Part shown: positions 16,502 to 25,245 of the stretch, one piece after another | Numbering within the stretch: the first letter of the stretch is position 1 | Layout: each line of letters opens with the position of its first letter | Assembly (NCBI GenBank): GCA_963797835.1 | Contig: CAWCRN010000030.1 | Location: forward strand, 62,001 to 126,000 | DNA length: 64,000 bases | Direction: 5' to 3' | From: JBDTSW01 sp963797835 | Lineage (GTDB): Bacteria > Actinomycetota > Thermoleophilia > Solirubrobacterales > 70-9 | The notes under the pieces: model-generated | What the model saw: only the letters and a program-made list of their open reading frames with translations | Databases searched by the model: none | Told to the model about the DNA's origin: nothing | Program-made: the position numbers and the translations under genes

Positions 16502-16908
16502 GCCACGCGCCGGACGGCGTCAAGCGCCGTTCTGAGTGCGACTCAGGCGCCTACGAGATACGCCGCTACCAGCCGACGCGGGGCCGGCGCGCCGTTGGAT
16601 CGGTAGAGGCGGCGGTAGCAGCGCCGGTGTAGGTGGCTTGAGTAAGCCGTCTGGCGCGGATTCTTGAACGTTCGCCCCGATACCGATAAACCGCTTGAAA
16701 TACAGACTTAGCCGGGTCAGACCTTCAGTTGCGTTCGACTCGCTGACGCTCCCGACGGACGCCAGGGCCCAAATGGGGTCCCGGTGCCGAGGGGAAATGC
16801 AACTCGCGAACGCACGCGCCTGGCGGCTCGTTTGAGGGGTGGTTGACACGGAGCGCCAGTGGGTAGGAGGCCCCCGAACGTTCAGCGAGGCGGGAGGGAG
16901 AGGAACAA
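16502..16908. other. Intergenic region, no gene supported
   Basis: About 400 bases with only the hairpin above and the upstream region of the peptidase gene. A TTGACA at 16843 has no -10 element at a good distance. Confidence 0.55.
16512..16531 (+). terminator. Weak hairpin after the fusion gene
   Basis: ACGGCG-TCAAG-CGCCGT followed by TCTG, ten bases after the stop. Stem of six GC-rich pairs, no T run. Confidence 0.4.
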
Positions 16909-18510
16909 ATGGAAACACTGAGCAGGAGGCTCTCGGTCGCAGTGGCGGCGGCGGCGTGTATCGCCGGGATCGCGCTCCCGGGAGGCGTGAGCGCGGCGCC
17001 GACAACCAACTCGCAAGCTCTGCGCGACGCCGTCAACGTCCCTGGTATGCAGGACCACATGGCGGCTCTGCAGGCGATCGCCGACGCCAACGGCGGCACC
17101 CGCGCCTCGGGGACGCCGGGCTACGACGCGTCCCTCGAGTACGTGAAGGACCAACTCGAGGAGACCGGCTACTACGACGTGACGGTCCAGGAGTTCCTGT
17201 ACGACGTGTTCCGGGACGTGCCGCCGGCCGACGAGATGGAGCGCGTCTCGCCCGAGCCGCGCGTCTACGCGCAGAACGTGGAGTTCGTGACGATGGACTA
17301 CTCGGGGAACGGCGACGTCACCGGCGAGCTGGTGCCGACGAACGACATCGTCATCCCGCCGGGCGCCGAGGCCAGCACCTCCAACTCCGGTTGTGAGCCG
17401 GGCGACTTCACTCCGGCCTCCGAGACCGAGGATCAGATCGCCCTGATCCAGCGCGGAACCTGCGACTTCTTCGTCAAGGCGCAGAACGCGGAGGCCGCCG
17501 GCTATGACGCGGCGATCATCTTCAACGAGGGCCAGGAGGGGCGCCAGGAGACGCTGCTCGGGACCCTGACCGCGGACGACACCTCGACGATCCCCGTCGT
17601 CGGGACGAGCTTCGCGGACGGGGAGGAGCTGTACAACATGCTCACCGACGCAGACCCGGATCCCGTGATCATGCGGGTGGCGACCTCGGGCGAGATCCGG
17701 CTCGACCAGCCGACCGCGAACCTGATCGCCGACACGAAGACCGGCCGCACCGACCGCACCGTGGTCGTCGGCGCGCACCTCGACTCCGTGTTCGAGGGGC
17801 CGGGGATCAACGACAACGGCTCCGGCTCGGCTCAGGACCTTGAGATCGCGCTGCGGATGGCCGAGCTCGGGATCGAGCCGCGCAACAGGGTCCGCTTCGC
17901 CTGGTGGGGCGCCGAGGAGTCGGGGCTGATCGGCTCGCAGTTCTACGTCGACAGCCTCACGAAGCGCCAGATCAAGGACATCGCCGTCAACCTGAACTTC
18001 GACATGGTCGGCTCGCCGAACTACGTCAGGTTCGTCTACGACGGTGACGCCTCGGACACCGAGTCGCTGGGCTCGACCGGGTCGGGCGTGGTGGAGGATG
18101 TCTTCAACGACTACTTCGCCTCCCAGGGCCTGGAGACCGAGCCGACCGCGTTCGACGGGCGCTCGGACTACGACGCCTTCATCAGCGTCGGCATCCCCGC
18201 CGGTGGCCTCTTCACCGGGGCCGAGGGCGAGAAGACCGCAGCGGAGGCGGCGATCTACGGTGGCGTCGCCGGTGAGCAGTACGACCCGTGCTATCACGAG
18301 GCGTGTGACACCTTCGGTTCCGTGTTCGGGTTCCCGCCCGGAGTCCCTGGGGCCGACCTCGGAGACCAGGCGCTCGACGAGATGAGCGACAGCGCCGCCC
18401 ACGCGACTCTCACCTTCGCCGAGACCACCTCGGCGGTGCAGGGGACCGACAAGGGCGAGGCAAACGGGCGGTACAAGCCCGAGTTCGAGGGGTCGAAGCT
18501 GGGCCGCTGA
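16909..18510 (+). CDS. Secreted M28 family zinc aminopeptidase with PA domain
   Basis: 533 residues. A signal peptide (SRRLSVAVAAAACIAGIALP ... GVSAAP) directs export. Residues about 125-255 look like a protease-associated insert (FTPASETEDQIALIQRGTCD). The M28 zinc core follows: AHLDSVFEGPGINDNGSGSA (His and Asp ligands), WGAEESGLIGS (Glu base and ligand), NFDMVGSPN and a late YHEACDTF histidine. Such enzymes release N-terminal residues outside the cell. Start ATG has GGGAGGGAGAGG upstream. It ends before a strong terminator at 18534. Confidence 0.9.
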   Translation: METLSRRLSVAVAAAACIAGIALPGGVSAAPTTNSQALRDAVNVPGMQDHMAALQAIADANGGTRASGTPGYDASLEYVKDQLEETGYYDVTVQEFLYDVFRDVPPADEMERVSPEPRVYAQNVEFVTMDYSGNGDVTGELVPTNDIVIPPGAEASTSNSGCEPGDFTPASETEDQIALIQRGTCDFFVKAQNAEAAGYDAAIIFNEGQEGRQETLLGTLTADDTSTIPVVGTSFADGEELYNMLTDADPDPVIMRVATSGEIRLDQPTANLIADTKTGRTDRTVVVGAHLDSVFEGPGINDNGSGSAQDLEIALRMAELGIEPRNRVRFAWWGAEESGLIGSQFYVDSLTKRQIKDIAVNLNFDMVGSPNYVRFVYDGDASDTESLGSTGSGVVEDVFNDYFASQGLETEPTAFDGRSDYDAFISVGIPAGGLFTGAEGEKTAAEAAIYGGVAGEQYDPCYHEACDTFGSVFGFPPGVPGADLGDQALDEMSDSAAHATLTFAETTSAVQGTDKGEANGRYKPEFEGSKLGR

Positions 18511-18533
18511 GGGGCTCGACACCAGCCGCGAAT

Positions 18534-18562
18534 CGAGAGGGGCGCTTCGGCGCCCTCTCTCG
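18534..18562 (+). terminator. Strong hairpin terminator of the peptidase gene
   Basis: CGAGAGGGGCGC-TTCG-GCGCCCTCTCTCG: a 12-bp stem with one bulge and a TTCG tetraloop, 23 bases after the stop codon, followed by TTCC. Confidence 0.7.
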
Positions 18563-18587
18563 TTCCCGATGCGCTCCGCTTCCTCAA

Positions 18588-18691
18588 GGTACCGCTTTGG
18601 TACCGACTGATACGTCTAATTCCAGATCGTCCAGACCTGGGGACGATGGGGACGTGGGGGACGCTCCGGGACGCATCTACACCTACCGTCT
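18588..18691 (+). repeat. Block preceding tRNA-Pro fragment 3 (17-mer copy C)
   Basis: Begins GGTACCGCTTTGGTACC then GACTGATACGTC, CCAGATCGTCCAG, GGGACGCATCTACACC and TACCGTCT, collinear with the block at 10722. Confidence 0.75.
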
Positions 18692-18738
18692 GCCGGCTGG
18701 GGGCCGAGCGGTCGCTGGTTCAAATCCAGTCGCCCCGA
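18692..18738 (+). repeat. tRNA-Pro(GGG) fragment 3, anticodon arm to 3' end
   Basis: GCCGGCTGGGGGCCGAGCGG followed by an intact T arm (CTGG-TTCAAAT-CCAG) and acceptor strand CGCCCCGA. The D arm and 5' acceptor strand are missing. It is followed by an AGCCCGC...GCGGGCT inverted repeat around a T-rich loop, similar in position to the terminator after fragment 2. Confidence 0.75.
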
Positions 18739-19079
18739 TTTAGCCCGCTAATCGCAGCTTTTTTGCGGGCTGACGCATTCGCGGCCGGTCTGGGCTGGGG
18801 GTGAGGGGTCAGGCACGAAACCCCCAGCCGAGTGCACCCCAGCAATTTTCCCGAGGGCCCAATTCTTCCGGGATCGGCGCTGGTCGGAACGTGCGATCCG
18901 CCTGTTACACGCCTCGCGCTTTCTTCGGCCTTCTAGATCGTTGAGAGTGTCGACGTCCCACGCTTGCGGCCGGCCTGCGCCGACGCCCTGTACCCGATAC
19001 CCACCAGATCGGGTTGGATGCAGGCTCGCCGGTCGGCCAACTCAGCCGGGGTTCCCACGGCTACCAGCCCGGAGGCACA
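18739..19079. other. Intergenic region, no gene supported
   Basis: Apart from the inverted repeat just after tRNA fragment 3, no coding or structural signal was found. Confidence 0.5.
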
Positions 19080-20225
19080 TCAGGCCGACTGTGCCGCGAC
19101 CGCCGGCGCACAAGAGGCCAGCTCGTAGGAGCCGGGCATGTCGCGACGGAGCGAGGCAAACGCGATCCCACCGAGCAGCAGCGGCAACCAAAAGAGGATG
19201 ACTCGGTAGCCGAGGACAGCCGCTGCTGTCCCGGCCACCGGCGCGCCGTAGACGATCAGGGTTCCGATCAACCCCCCGTCTATTCCGCCGATCCCACCGG
19301 GGATCGGCAGCAGCCCACCGAGCTGCCCGATCAGATAGCCCATGAGGACTACGGTCAGCGGGGGCGAGAGGCCGAAGGCATGGAAGGTCGCCCAGAGCAC
19401 CGCGTTGTCGAAGGCCCAATAGCCGATCGATCCGGCCAGTACCCGGAGCTCCCCCGAGCGCAAGAGCTGCAGCGCCTCTGCCGTGCCGTCGATCAGCGCA
19501 ACCCGTGCCAGGCTGAGCCAACGGCGAAGTCGAGGGGCGTCGGGCCCTGGGGCCCTACCAGGTCCGAAACGGGGGATCGCGACCACTGCCGCCAGCGTCA
19601 GCGCCGCAAGCGTCGCCGGAACGGCGGTCAGCCACAGCGAGAGCTGCGGCCCGACACCGAACGCCATCGCCGTTCCGACGACGACGACCGCGACGAAGTT
19701 GACCCCGCTCTTGATCAGGAAGAAGGCGACCGAACGGCGGGCGATTCGCTCCCCGTCCATTCCGCCGCGGTGCAGGATCCAGGCGCCGAGAGCGAGGCCC
19801 CCTGCGCCGCTGGCAGGCACCAGAGAGCCCATCGCCAGCTCCGAGCCGGCGATCTGCCAGCTTCGTCGCCGGCTGAGCCCGGTACAGAAGATCGGCCCGA
19901 ACATGAGCACGTAGGAGGCGAATGACAGAGCCTCGAACAGTGTGGCGAGCGCAAGCCAGCCGGGATCAGCGTGCGAAAGACGCTCACGGACCTCGCCGAG
20001 CCCCGGGGCGAGCACGACGATGGCAAGCAGCACGCAGAGCGCCGCGATCGCCTGCAGGGTTCGCCGGCGCAGGGACCTGGTCTGAAACTCGTTGGGGAGA
20101 TCGTCGGGCGACGGCGTCACGATTCTCGCTTTCAGCGCCGGCGCCATCTGGACATGTTGGCGGCGAAGACGCGGGGGCCCCGGCCGCCGTCTGAACGGCA
20201 GGCGGCGAGATGCCTTCCTTGACAC
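19080..20225 (-). CDS. Lysylphosphatidylglycerol synthase TM-region (UPF0104) family membrane protein
   Basis: Up to 381 residues with about eight membrane segments, for example AIAALCVLLAIVVLAPGLG near the N-terminus and AGTAAAVLGYRVILFWLPLL near the end. The pattern MGYLIGQLGGLLPIPGGIGG and YRVILFWLPLL is typical of the flippase/LPG synthase membrane domain found in AglD and MprF. No soluble acyltransferase domain is attached. GTG 20225 has GGAAGG upstream; ATG 20147 is an alternative that removes a basic 26-residue tail. It likely moves or modifies a lipid-linked substrate. A second member of the family is at 48865. Confidence 0.8.
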   Translation of the reverse strand: MSRKASRRLPFRRRPGPPRLRRQHVQMAPALKARIVTPSPDDLPNEFQTRSLRRRTLQAIAALCVLLAIVVLAPGLGEVRERLSHADPGWLALATLFEALSFASYVLMFGPIFCTGLSRRRSWQIAGSELAMGSLVPASGAGGLALGAWILHRGGMDGERIARRSVAFFLIKSGVNFVAVVVVGTAMAFGVGPQLSLWLTAVPATLAALTLAAVVAIPRFGPGRAPGPDAPRLRRWLSLARVALIDGTAEALQLLRSGELRVLAGSIGYWAFDNAVLWATFHAFGLSPPLTVVLMGYLIGQLGGLLPIPGGIGGIDGGLIGTLIVYGAPVAGTAAAVLGYRVILFWLPLLLGGIAFASLRRDMPGSYELASCAPAVAAQSA

Positions 20226-20447
20226 GGCCTTCCACCCTCAAGCGTCTCGGGGCCGCCCGTGCCCGGTGGTTTGCGCGATGGTCCGATTAGCCGGACACTG
20301 ACGAATGAAGCGCGCCGACCGAGAGCAAGAGGCCCACGACCGAGCTCGACCTGGCGCTGCAGCGCAGCCGCGATTAGTTTCCCGGCGCGGACCGGTCACA
20401 GGCAATGAGAACGCGCGGCCGCAGCGGCCGCCTACTGAGGAGGCGCG

Positions 20448-21095
20448 ATGAGCAAGCTTAGGTGTCATATCTCGATCTCGCTGGACGGTTTCGTCGCCGG
20501 CCCGAACCAGAGCGAGGAGAACCCGCTCGGCGAGGGCGGCGAGCGGCTCCACGACTGGGTGGTTCCGCTGGCCGCCTGGCGCCAATCCCACGGCGAGCAG
20601 GGCGGCGAGGTGAACGAGAGCACACGGATAGTCGAGGGATCGCGCGAGAATCTCGGGGCCGGCGTGATGGGCCGAAACATGTTCGGCCCGGTGGGCGGTG
20701 GTGCCTGGGGCGACGAGCAGTGGACGGGGTGGTGGGGCGACGACCCTCCTTACCGCTACCCCGTGTTCATTCTCACCCATCACCGGCGTGATCCCGTGGA
20801 GATGGAGGGAGGGACCACGTTCCACTTCGTCACCGACGGAATCGAGTCCGCGCTCGAACAGGCAAAGGAGGCCGCCGGCGGCAAAGACGTCATGCTTTGG
20901 GGCGGCGCCCAGGTCGCTCAGCAGTACCTGGCAGCGGGGCTGCTAGACGAACTTGAGCTCCACGTCGTTCCGGTGCTGCTCGGCGATGGTGCTCGCCTTT
21001 TCGACAACCTCGGGGACGCAGAGGTGCAGCTCGAACAGGTCCGGGCCGTCGAGGCGCCCGGCGTCACCCACCTCAAGTACAGCGTGCTGACCTGA
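20448..21095 (+). CDS. Dihydrofolate reductase family (RibD C-terminal-like) protein
   Basis: 215 residues with GGAGG 6 bases upstream. CHISISLDGFVAGPNQS at the start, VMGRNMFGPVGGGAWGDE in the middle and MLWGGAQVAQQYLAAGLLDE then LHVVPVLLGDGARLFD near the end are the standard marks of YwjB/RibD-C type reductases, which bind NADPH. These are not the folate-pathway DHFR; the physiological substrate is generally unknown. The gene stands alone. Confidence 0.85.
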   Translation: MSKLRCHISISLDGFVAGPNQSEENPLGEGGERLHDWVVPLAAWRQSHGEQGGEVNESTRIVEGSRENLGAGVMGRNMFGPVGGGAWGDEQWTGWWGDDPPYRYPVFILTHHRRDPVEMEGGTTFHFVTDGIESALEQAKEAAGGKDVMLWGGAQVAQQYLAAGLLDELELHVVPVLLGDGARLFDNLGDAEVQLEQVRAVEAPGVTHLKYSVLT

Positions 21096-21403
21096 ACGGG
21101 TCGCCTGTTACTTGTCGGGTGTGGGACCGGACGCGGCTTTCTTGGAAGCGCCTTCCCCGGTCACCCTGGTCGGGATCATCCTCGCCGCCGCCGTCATTGC
21201 AGAAGAAACCACTGCGGCGGCACGTCTTCGGATGCGCCCGGCACGGCCCGGCGCGACACGCTCGCCGACGGGCCGGGTTCGGTGCAGCGTGTCAATGCAG
21301 TCGGCGAAGAGATGGACGAGGAGGCTGGGGCGCTCTCGCCCTGGTGAGGCTCGCTGTTTGAAGCGGTCAGGCTGGTGGCAGGCGGTGCTCCGACTACGCA
21401 CGA
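21096..21403. other. Intergenic region, no assigned gene
   Basis: Frames on both strands are long, as expected for high GC. One plus-strand stretch ending at about 21345 (VQRVNAVGEEMDEEAGALSP) looks protein-like but has no start or known family; it may be a remnant. Confidence 0.4.
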
Positions 21404-21709
21404 TCACGAAGGTGTGGCCCCTGGGTGCGTCGTCGGGCCGCCCCGGTTCTTCATCACGGCAGCCGCGATGGCGAGGACTATCACAACGCCGATGATCGCG
21501 CCGATGATCCCTCCGAAGTCGAAGACGTCGGTGTCGCCGATGCCGAGCCCGACGGTGAAGATCAGGTAGCCGAGCGCGGCCCCGGCGAGGCCAATGAGCA
21601 CCGAGACGCCCCAGGACTTCGGGCCGCTCATCCCATGGAACGGATCGCCCGGCATTAGCACGCGGCCAATCACACCGGCCAGGAATCCCACGATTGCGGC
21701 ACCGATCAT
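21404..21709 (-). CDS. GlsB/YeaQ/YmgE family stress-response membrane protein
   Basis: 101 residues with three hydrophobic segments. The glycine-zipper pattern GFLAGVIGRVLMPG then GLAGAALGYLIF and GGIIGAIIGVVIVLAIAAAV is typical of this family (transglycosylase-associated protein). GGGAGAAG lies 5 bases before ATG 21709. Members are small inner-membrane proteins induced by stress in several bacteria; the molecular role is unknown. Confidence 0.85.
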   Translation of the reverse strand: MIGAAIVGFLAGVIGRVLMPGDPFHGMSGPKSWGVSVLIGLAGAALGYLIFTVGLGIGDTDVFDFGGIIGAIIGVVIVLAIAAAVMKNRGGPTTHPGATPS

Positions 21710-21800
21710 CGACTTCTCCCTCGCTCGCTCCGTGCCAAGTCACCTGGACTCTACGCCGGTCGGCGAGTACGAGCAGGCGGCGTCGCAGCCGCGACGCCGC

Positions 21801-23075
21801 CTAGGTCGGCTTGACGGTCACCTTCGTCTGGCGGGCCACGGTCTCCACCCCGGCGCCGCGGGCGGTGAAGTTGAGCGTGAACTTCTCGCCGGCGGCCTCG
21901 GGCAGCGCCTCGAGCTTGAAGTTCTTTGTCGCCCGCGCATCCGGGGCCAGCTCGCCGACGGTCTTGCACTGATTTGTCGGCTCAAGCGCCCCCCCGGCCC
22001 CCGCGATGCAGACCTCGACGTCGCTGGCGGGCAGGAAGCCGACGTTTCGGACCTTGGCCTCGAACTTGGCCTTCTCACCGACCTCGATCTTCCTCTTCCC
22101 CGGCTCCACCCCAAGCGCCAGGTCGGCGGCGGCTTGGTAGATGTAGCGGGTGTAGTCCTCGCTGAAGTTGAGCTCGTCTACCGCGCCCGCTCGGTAGCCT
22201 CCCGATAGGAAACCGCCGCCGCCGAACGTATGCCAGCAGAGGCGCAGGTCCGGATGCGGGGCGGCGAAGCCGTCGCACTGATTGCGATTTATCGGATCGC
22301 CCTGCTTAGCGAACCCCCAGGACCAGTTGTCGTTGTAATACCAACCGCTGCCGTTGGCGTTGTGGGGGTCGTTGGATTGGCCGGTGTCGAAGATCACGTC
22401 GGCCCTCCGCGCCGCCGCGAGGACGGTGAGCGTCGAGCTGCCGGTCGGGCCGCCGGCCAACAGCAGCGGATCGCCGTCGCATTGGGTGAGGACGGTGTCG
22501 AGGCTCTCGCTGCCGTTGTAGAGCCCCGTGAAGCAGAGCTCCCAGCCGTCGAGCTTGCCCTCGTCGACGAACGCCCGTGGCCCCGACGGATAGTAGGCGT
22601 CGTCATTGGCCGGGAACTCGCCCTCGCCCGTGAGTGAGACGGCCACGTTGGATTCGTCCGGGTCATTGCTGGGGATGTTGAGCGTCGCGCTGCGCGCTCC
22701 GATCGCCGCCGGCTGGAAGGTCACCTCGAGGGTGCAAGTCTCGCCGCCGTGCAAGGCGCGGGGGTACGGGGCACAGCCATCGGAGGTGATCGAATAGTCG
22801 TCCGGGGTTGCGCCGGTGATGCTGGGCGTCGACACCGTGAGGTCCTGCACGCCCGGGGGTCCATTCTCGACCTCCACGTTCAGGGGATCGTCCGGGGCTC
22901 CCACCGGCGCGGCGCCGAAGCTCAGGTCCTCGGGCGTTACCGAGATATCCTGAAACGCCCCGCCGAGCGCCTGTGCGGGAAGCATCGAGAGGAAGCCGGC
23001 GGCGAGCGCAACGAAGAGGGCGATGCTCGCCGCGACGTTGGCATGGGTCAAGCGACTGCGAATCCCTGCGAGCAA
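21801..23075 (-). CDS. Secreted choice-of-anchor D / Ig-like repeat protein
   Basis: About 424 residues from TTG 23075, which has AAGGGA 7 bases upstream; the frame is open 21 codons further. The N-terminus RSRLTHANVAASIALFVAL is a signal sequence of the kind common in Thermoleophilia. Residues about 50-170 form a choice-of-anchor D beta-sandwich (LSFGAAPVGAPDDPLNVEV, CTLEVTFQPAAIGARSATLN, SNDPDESNVAVSLTGEG). The C-terminal 100 residues are a CARDB/Ig-like domain (ALGVEPGKRKIEVGEKAKF). The middle domain with paired cysteines (WELCFTGLYNGSE, LRLCWHTFGGGGFLSGGY) is unassigned. Likely a surface protein. Confidence 0.75.
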   Translation of the reverse strand: MLAGIRSRLTHANVAASIALFVALAAGFLSMLPAQALGGAFQDISVTPEDLSFGAAPVGAPDDPLNVEVENGPPGVQDLTVSTPSITGATPDDYSITSDGCAPYPRALHGGETCTLEVTFQPAAIGARSATLNIPSNDPDESNVAVSLTGEGEFPANDDAYYPSGPRAFVDEGKLDGWELCFTGLYNGSESLDTVLTQCDGDPLLLAGGPTGSSTLTVLAAARRADVIFDTGQSNDPHNANGSGWYYNDNWSWGFAKQGDPINRNQCDGFAAPHPDLRLCWHTFGGGGFLSGGYRAGAVDELNFSEDYTRYIYQAAADLALGVEPGKRKIEVGEKAKFEAKVRNVGFLPASDVEVCIAGAGGALEPTNQCKTVGELAPDARATKNFKLEALPEAAGEKFTLNFTARGAGVETVARQTKVTVKPT

Positions 23076-23375
23076 GAGTGTCCCTTCGTGGCGGTTCCCC
23101 GGTCTGCCCACCGTCTCACGCCAGGCGGGGCGAGTCAAGGGTTCGGCGCTCGGGGCGCAGATCGTTCCTGGGAGCTGCCGCTGGGTCTCAATTCCATGCG
23201 GGACTCGAGTGGTCGCTCGGACCGGCTGGCAGCGGCCGCTGCTCGCTGAACAGGCGCTTCGCTGGGACTGTCGAATACGCTATGCGAAGTCGTGCCGGCC
23301 GGGCAAGGAGTGGCCGGCTCGGGCGCCGCGCGAGCGGCACCGATTCCACAGTGAATGAGAGAGGAGGTTCTCGCC

Positions 23376-24185
23376 ATGGCGGTTTCCGTGGATCCGCGGA
23401 GCGCGAGAAACCCGCCGGTAGCCACCGCCGCCGAGCGGGCGGTCGCCGACCAACTGCCGATCGGAGCCCCGCTCGAGGTGGCGCGAGCCGCTGTCGATCG
23501 GGTTCCGCTCTGGTTCCACACCTTCAGCCTGGATGGGGGCGAGGTCTACACGCCCGGAGTCGCCCGCGATCACCGCTACCGATTGCCGTTCTTGCCGGAC
23601 GACCTGACCGGGCGCAGCGTCCTCGACGTCGGGACCTTCGATGGCTTCTACGCGTTCCTCGCGGAGGCGCGGGGCGCTCGACGCGTTGTCGCGGTCGACA
23701 ACGAGCAATACAGGACCTGGGTCCGCACTCGCTGGGGCGTGGAGCTGGAGGGCGGCGAGGGCTTTCGGACCATTGCCGAGCTTCTCGACTCCGAGGTCGA
23801 GTATCGCCGCATGGATGCGTTCGCGCTCGACGCGTTGGGCGAGCATTTCGACCTCATCCTGTGCTTCGGGATCCTGCATAGGGTCGACAACCCCCTCGGC
23901 CTGCTCTCGGTCCTGCGCCGGCGGCTCGAGCCGGCGGGGGAGGTCCTTCTGGAGACCTACGGGGTCAGCGATCCACGTCTGAACAGCGACGCTGCGATCC
24001 AGGTCTACGAGCCCGGCGAGGTCTACGCCCGCGACGACTACGTCTACTGGGGGTTCACCGGCGCGAGTCTCGACCGGCTCGCCCGCCACGCTGGCTTCGA
24101 TGGGGCGACGGTGTCCGACGCGTCGATGATCGACGGTCACCCCCGGATCATCTGCCGCCTGCACGCAGGGAGACCCGCGCCGTAG
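23376..24185 (+). CDS. Class I SAM-dependent methyltransferase (CmoB/DUF1698-like)
   Basis: 269 residues from ATG 23376, preferred over ATG 23355 because GAGGAGG lies 8 bases upstream. SVLDVGTFDGFYAFLAEARG is the SAM motif I with the VVAVDNEQY acidic end of strand 2, and LILCFGILHRVDNPLGLLS is the motif seen in CmoB-type tRNA-U34 carboxymethyltransferases and related natural-product enzymes. The N-terminal WFHTFSLDGGEVYTPG also matches the CmoB-like group. As there is no companion CmoA gene, a small-molecule or lipid target is as likely as tRNA. Confidence 0.8.
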   Translation: MAVSVDPRSARNPPVATAAERAVADQLPIGAPLEVARAAVDRVPLWFHTFSLDGGEVYTPGVARDHRYRLPFLPDDLTGRSVLDVGTFDGFYAFLAEARGARRVVAVDNEQYRTWVRTRWGVELEGGEGFRTIAELLDSEVEYRRMDAFALDALGEHFDLILCFGILHRVDNPLGLLSVLRRRLEPAGEVLLETYGVSDPRLNSDAAIQVYEPGEVYARDDYVYWGFTGASLDRLARHAGFDGATVSDASMIDGHPRIICRLHAGRPAP

Positions 24186-24278
24186 GCGCGGTTCCCGCGG
24201 GCACCGTTTACGCGAACATCACACGGCGGTGACGGCCGCGTAACAACACGGCCGGGGCGGCGCAGTGCCATTCGGGAC

Positions 24279-25046
24279 ATGGCCACCGCGCCCCTCTACG
24301 CGCACCGGCTCGGGCGAGCGTACGGTCCGGACTCCTCGGCGCGGGCGCTTGAGGGCGCCCTCCGCGCTGGTGTCGACGGGCTCGAGACGGACGTTTGCCT
24401 GACCGCCGACGACGAGTTGGTCCTCCTCCACGACCCGCTGCTCGAGCTCGGAACGACGCTCAGCGGGTGGGCCCACGAGCGGCGAGCCCGCGAGGTCGCC
24501 GGAAGCTTCCTGCGCGACCGTAACGGTCGGCCTACGACCGAGCGCCCACTCCTTCTTGACGAGCTCATCGACGCGACGCCCGGAGACCTTCCATTGCAGG
24601 TCGAGGTGAAGGCCCACGCCGATCAGGCTCTTGCCCGGCGTACCGCCGAGCGACTCTGCCAGCGCTACCGCCGCTCCGCCGAGCGCGGCCGGCTCGAGGT
24701 GATCAGCTTCCACTCGGTGGCCTGCGCCGTGGCTGCTGCGCACGGATTCAGCGCCCGCCTCGTGATCTGGGCTGACTACGCGCCCGAGGCGCTGGCCACC
24801 TGGGCCGTCGGCCGCGGCGTGAGCGGGATCGCGGTCGAGCACTTTCTCCTCACTGAGCGGCTCGCCGCGATCATCAGGCTCGCCGGCCTCAGCCTCAGCA
24901 CCGGCACCGTCAACCAGCCCGAGCTCCTGCGCCGGGTGATGGAGACCGCGGCTCCGGACGCCGTCTGCACGGACCGGCCGGGCGAGCTGCGAGCCGAGGC
25001 CACCGCGGAGAGCGAGCGTCGGATATGGCGCGCGGCAGGAGTCTGA
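24279..25046 (+). CDS. Glycerophosphodiester phosphodiesterase
   Basis: 255 residues of GDPD TIM-barrel pattern: AHRLGRAYGPDSSARALEGA (HR and the substrate-facing region), GVDGLETDVCLTADDELVLL-HDP (metal-binding ExD and HD) and QVEVKAH. The usual HRG is HRL here, and the catalytic first histidine is present. It hydrolyses deacylated phospholipids such as glycerophosphocholine to glycerol-3-phosphate. No signal peptide, so cytoplasmic. Start ATG lacks a strong ribosome site. Confidence 0.8.
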   Translation: MATAPLYAHRLGRAYGPDSSARALEGALRAGVDGLETDVCLTADDELVLLHDPLLELGTTLSGWAHERRAREVAGSFLRDRNGRPTTERPLLLDELIDATPGDLPLQVEVKAHADQALARRTAERLCQRYRRSAERGRLEVISFHSVACAVAAAHGFSARLVIWADYAPEALATWAVGRGVSGIAVEHFLLTERLAAIIRLAGLSLSTGTVNQPELLRRVMETAAPDAVCTDRPGELRAEATAESERRIWRAAGV

Positions 25047-25245
25047 TCGGCACGAAATCGGGCAGCCTCTCCTTCCGGATGATGCGGTTACCCGATCCAG
25101 CACCCCCAAACTGCCGCACAGGCTGCGGCAGTTAGCTGAGTTCCGAAAATTCGCCTCTGCGCGCCTCCAGCAGGTCGGGCCCGCGGAGGAGGCCGATCCG
25201 GGACGACGTACAGTTGCCCGCGGAGCCATCGACGATTCACGCGAG

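Noticed and set aside
16843..16870. TTGACA upstream of the M28 peptidase as a promoter
   Set aside because: No -10 box at 16-18 bases; the only candidate TAGGAG is at 15 bases and contains the Shine-Dalgarno-like run.
21108..21743. Minus-strand frame of 211 codons overlapping the GlsB gene
   Set aside because: Composition is that of a high-GC shadow (arginine/alanine/glycine-rich, no domain), and the GlsB frame explains the region.
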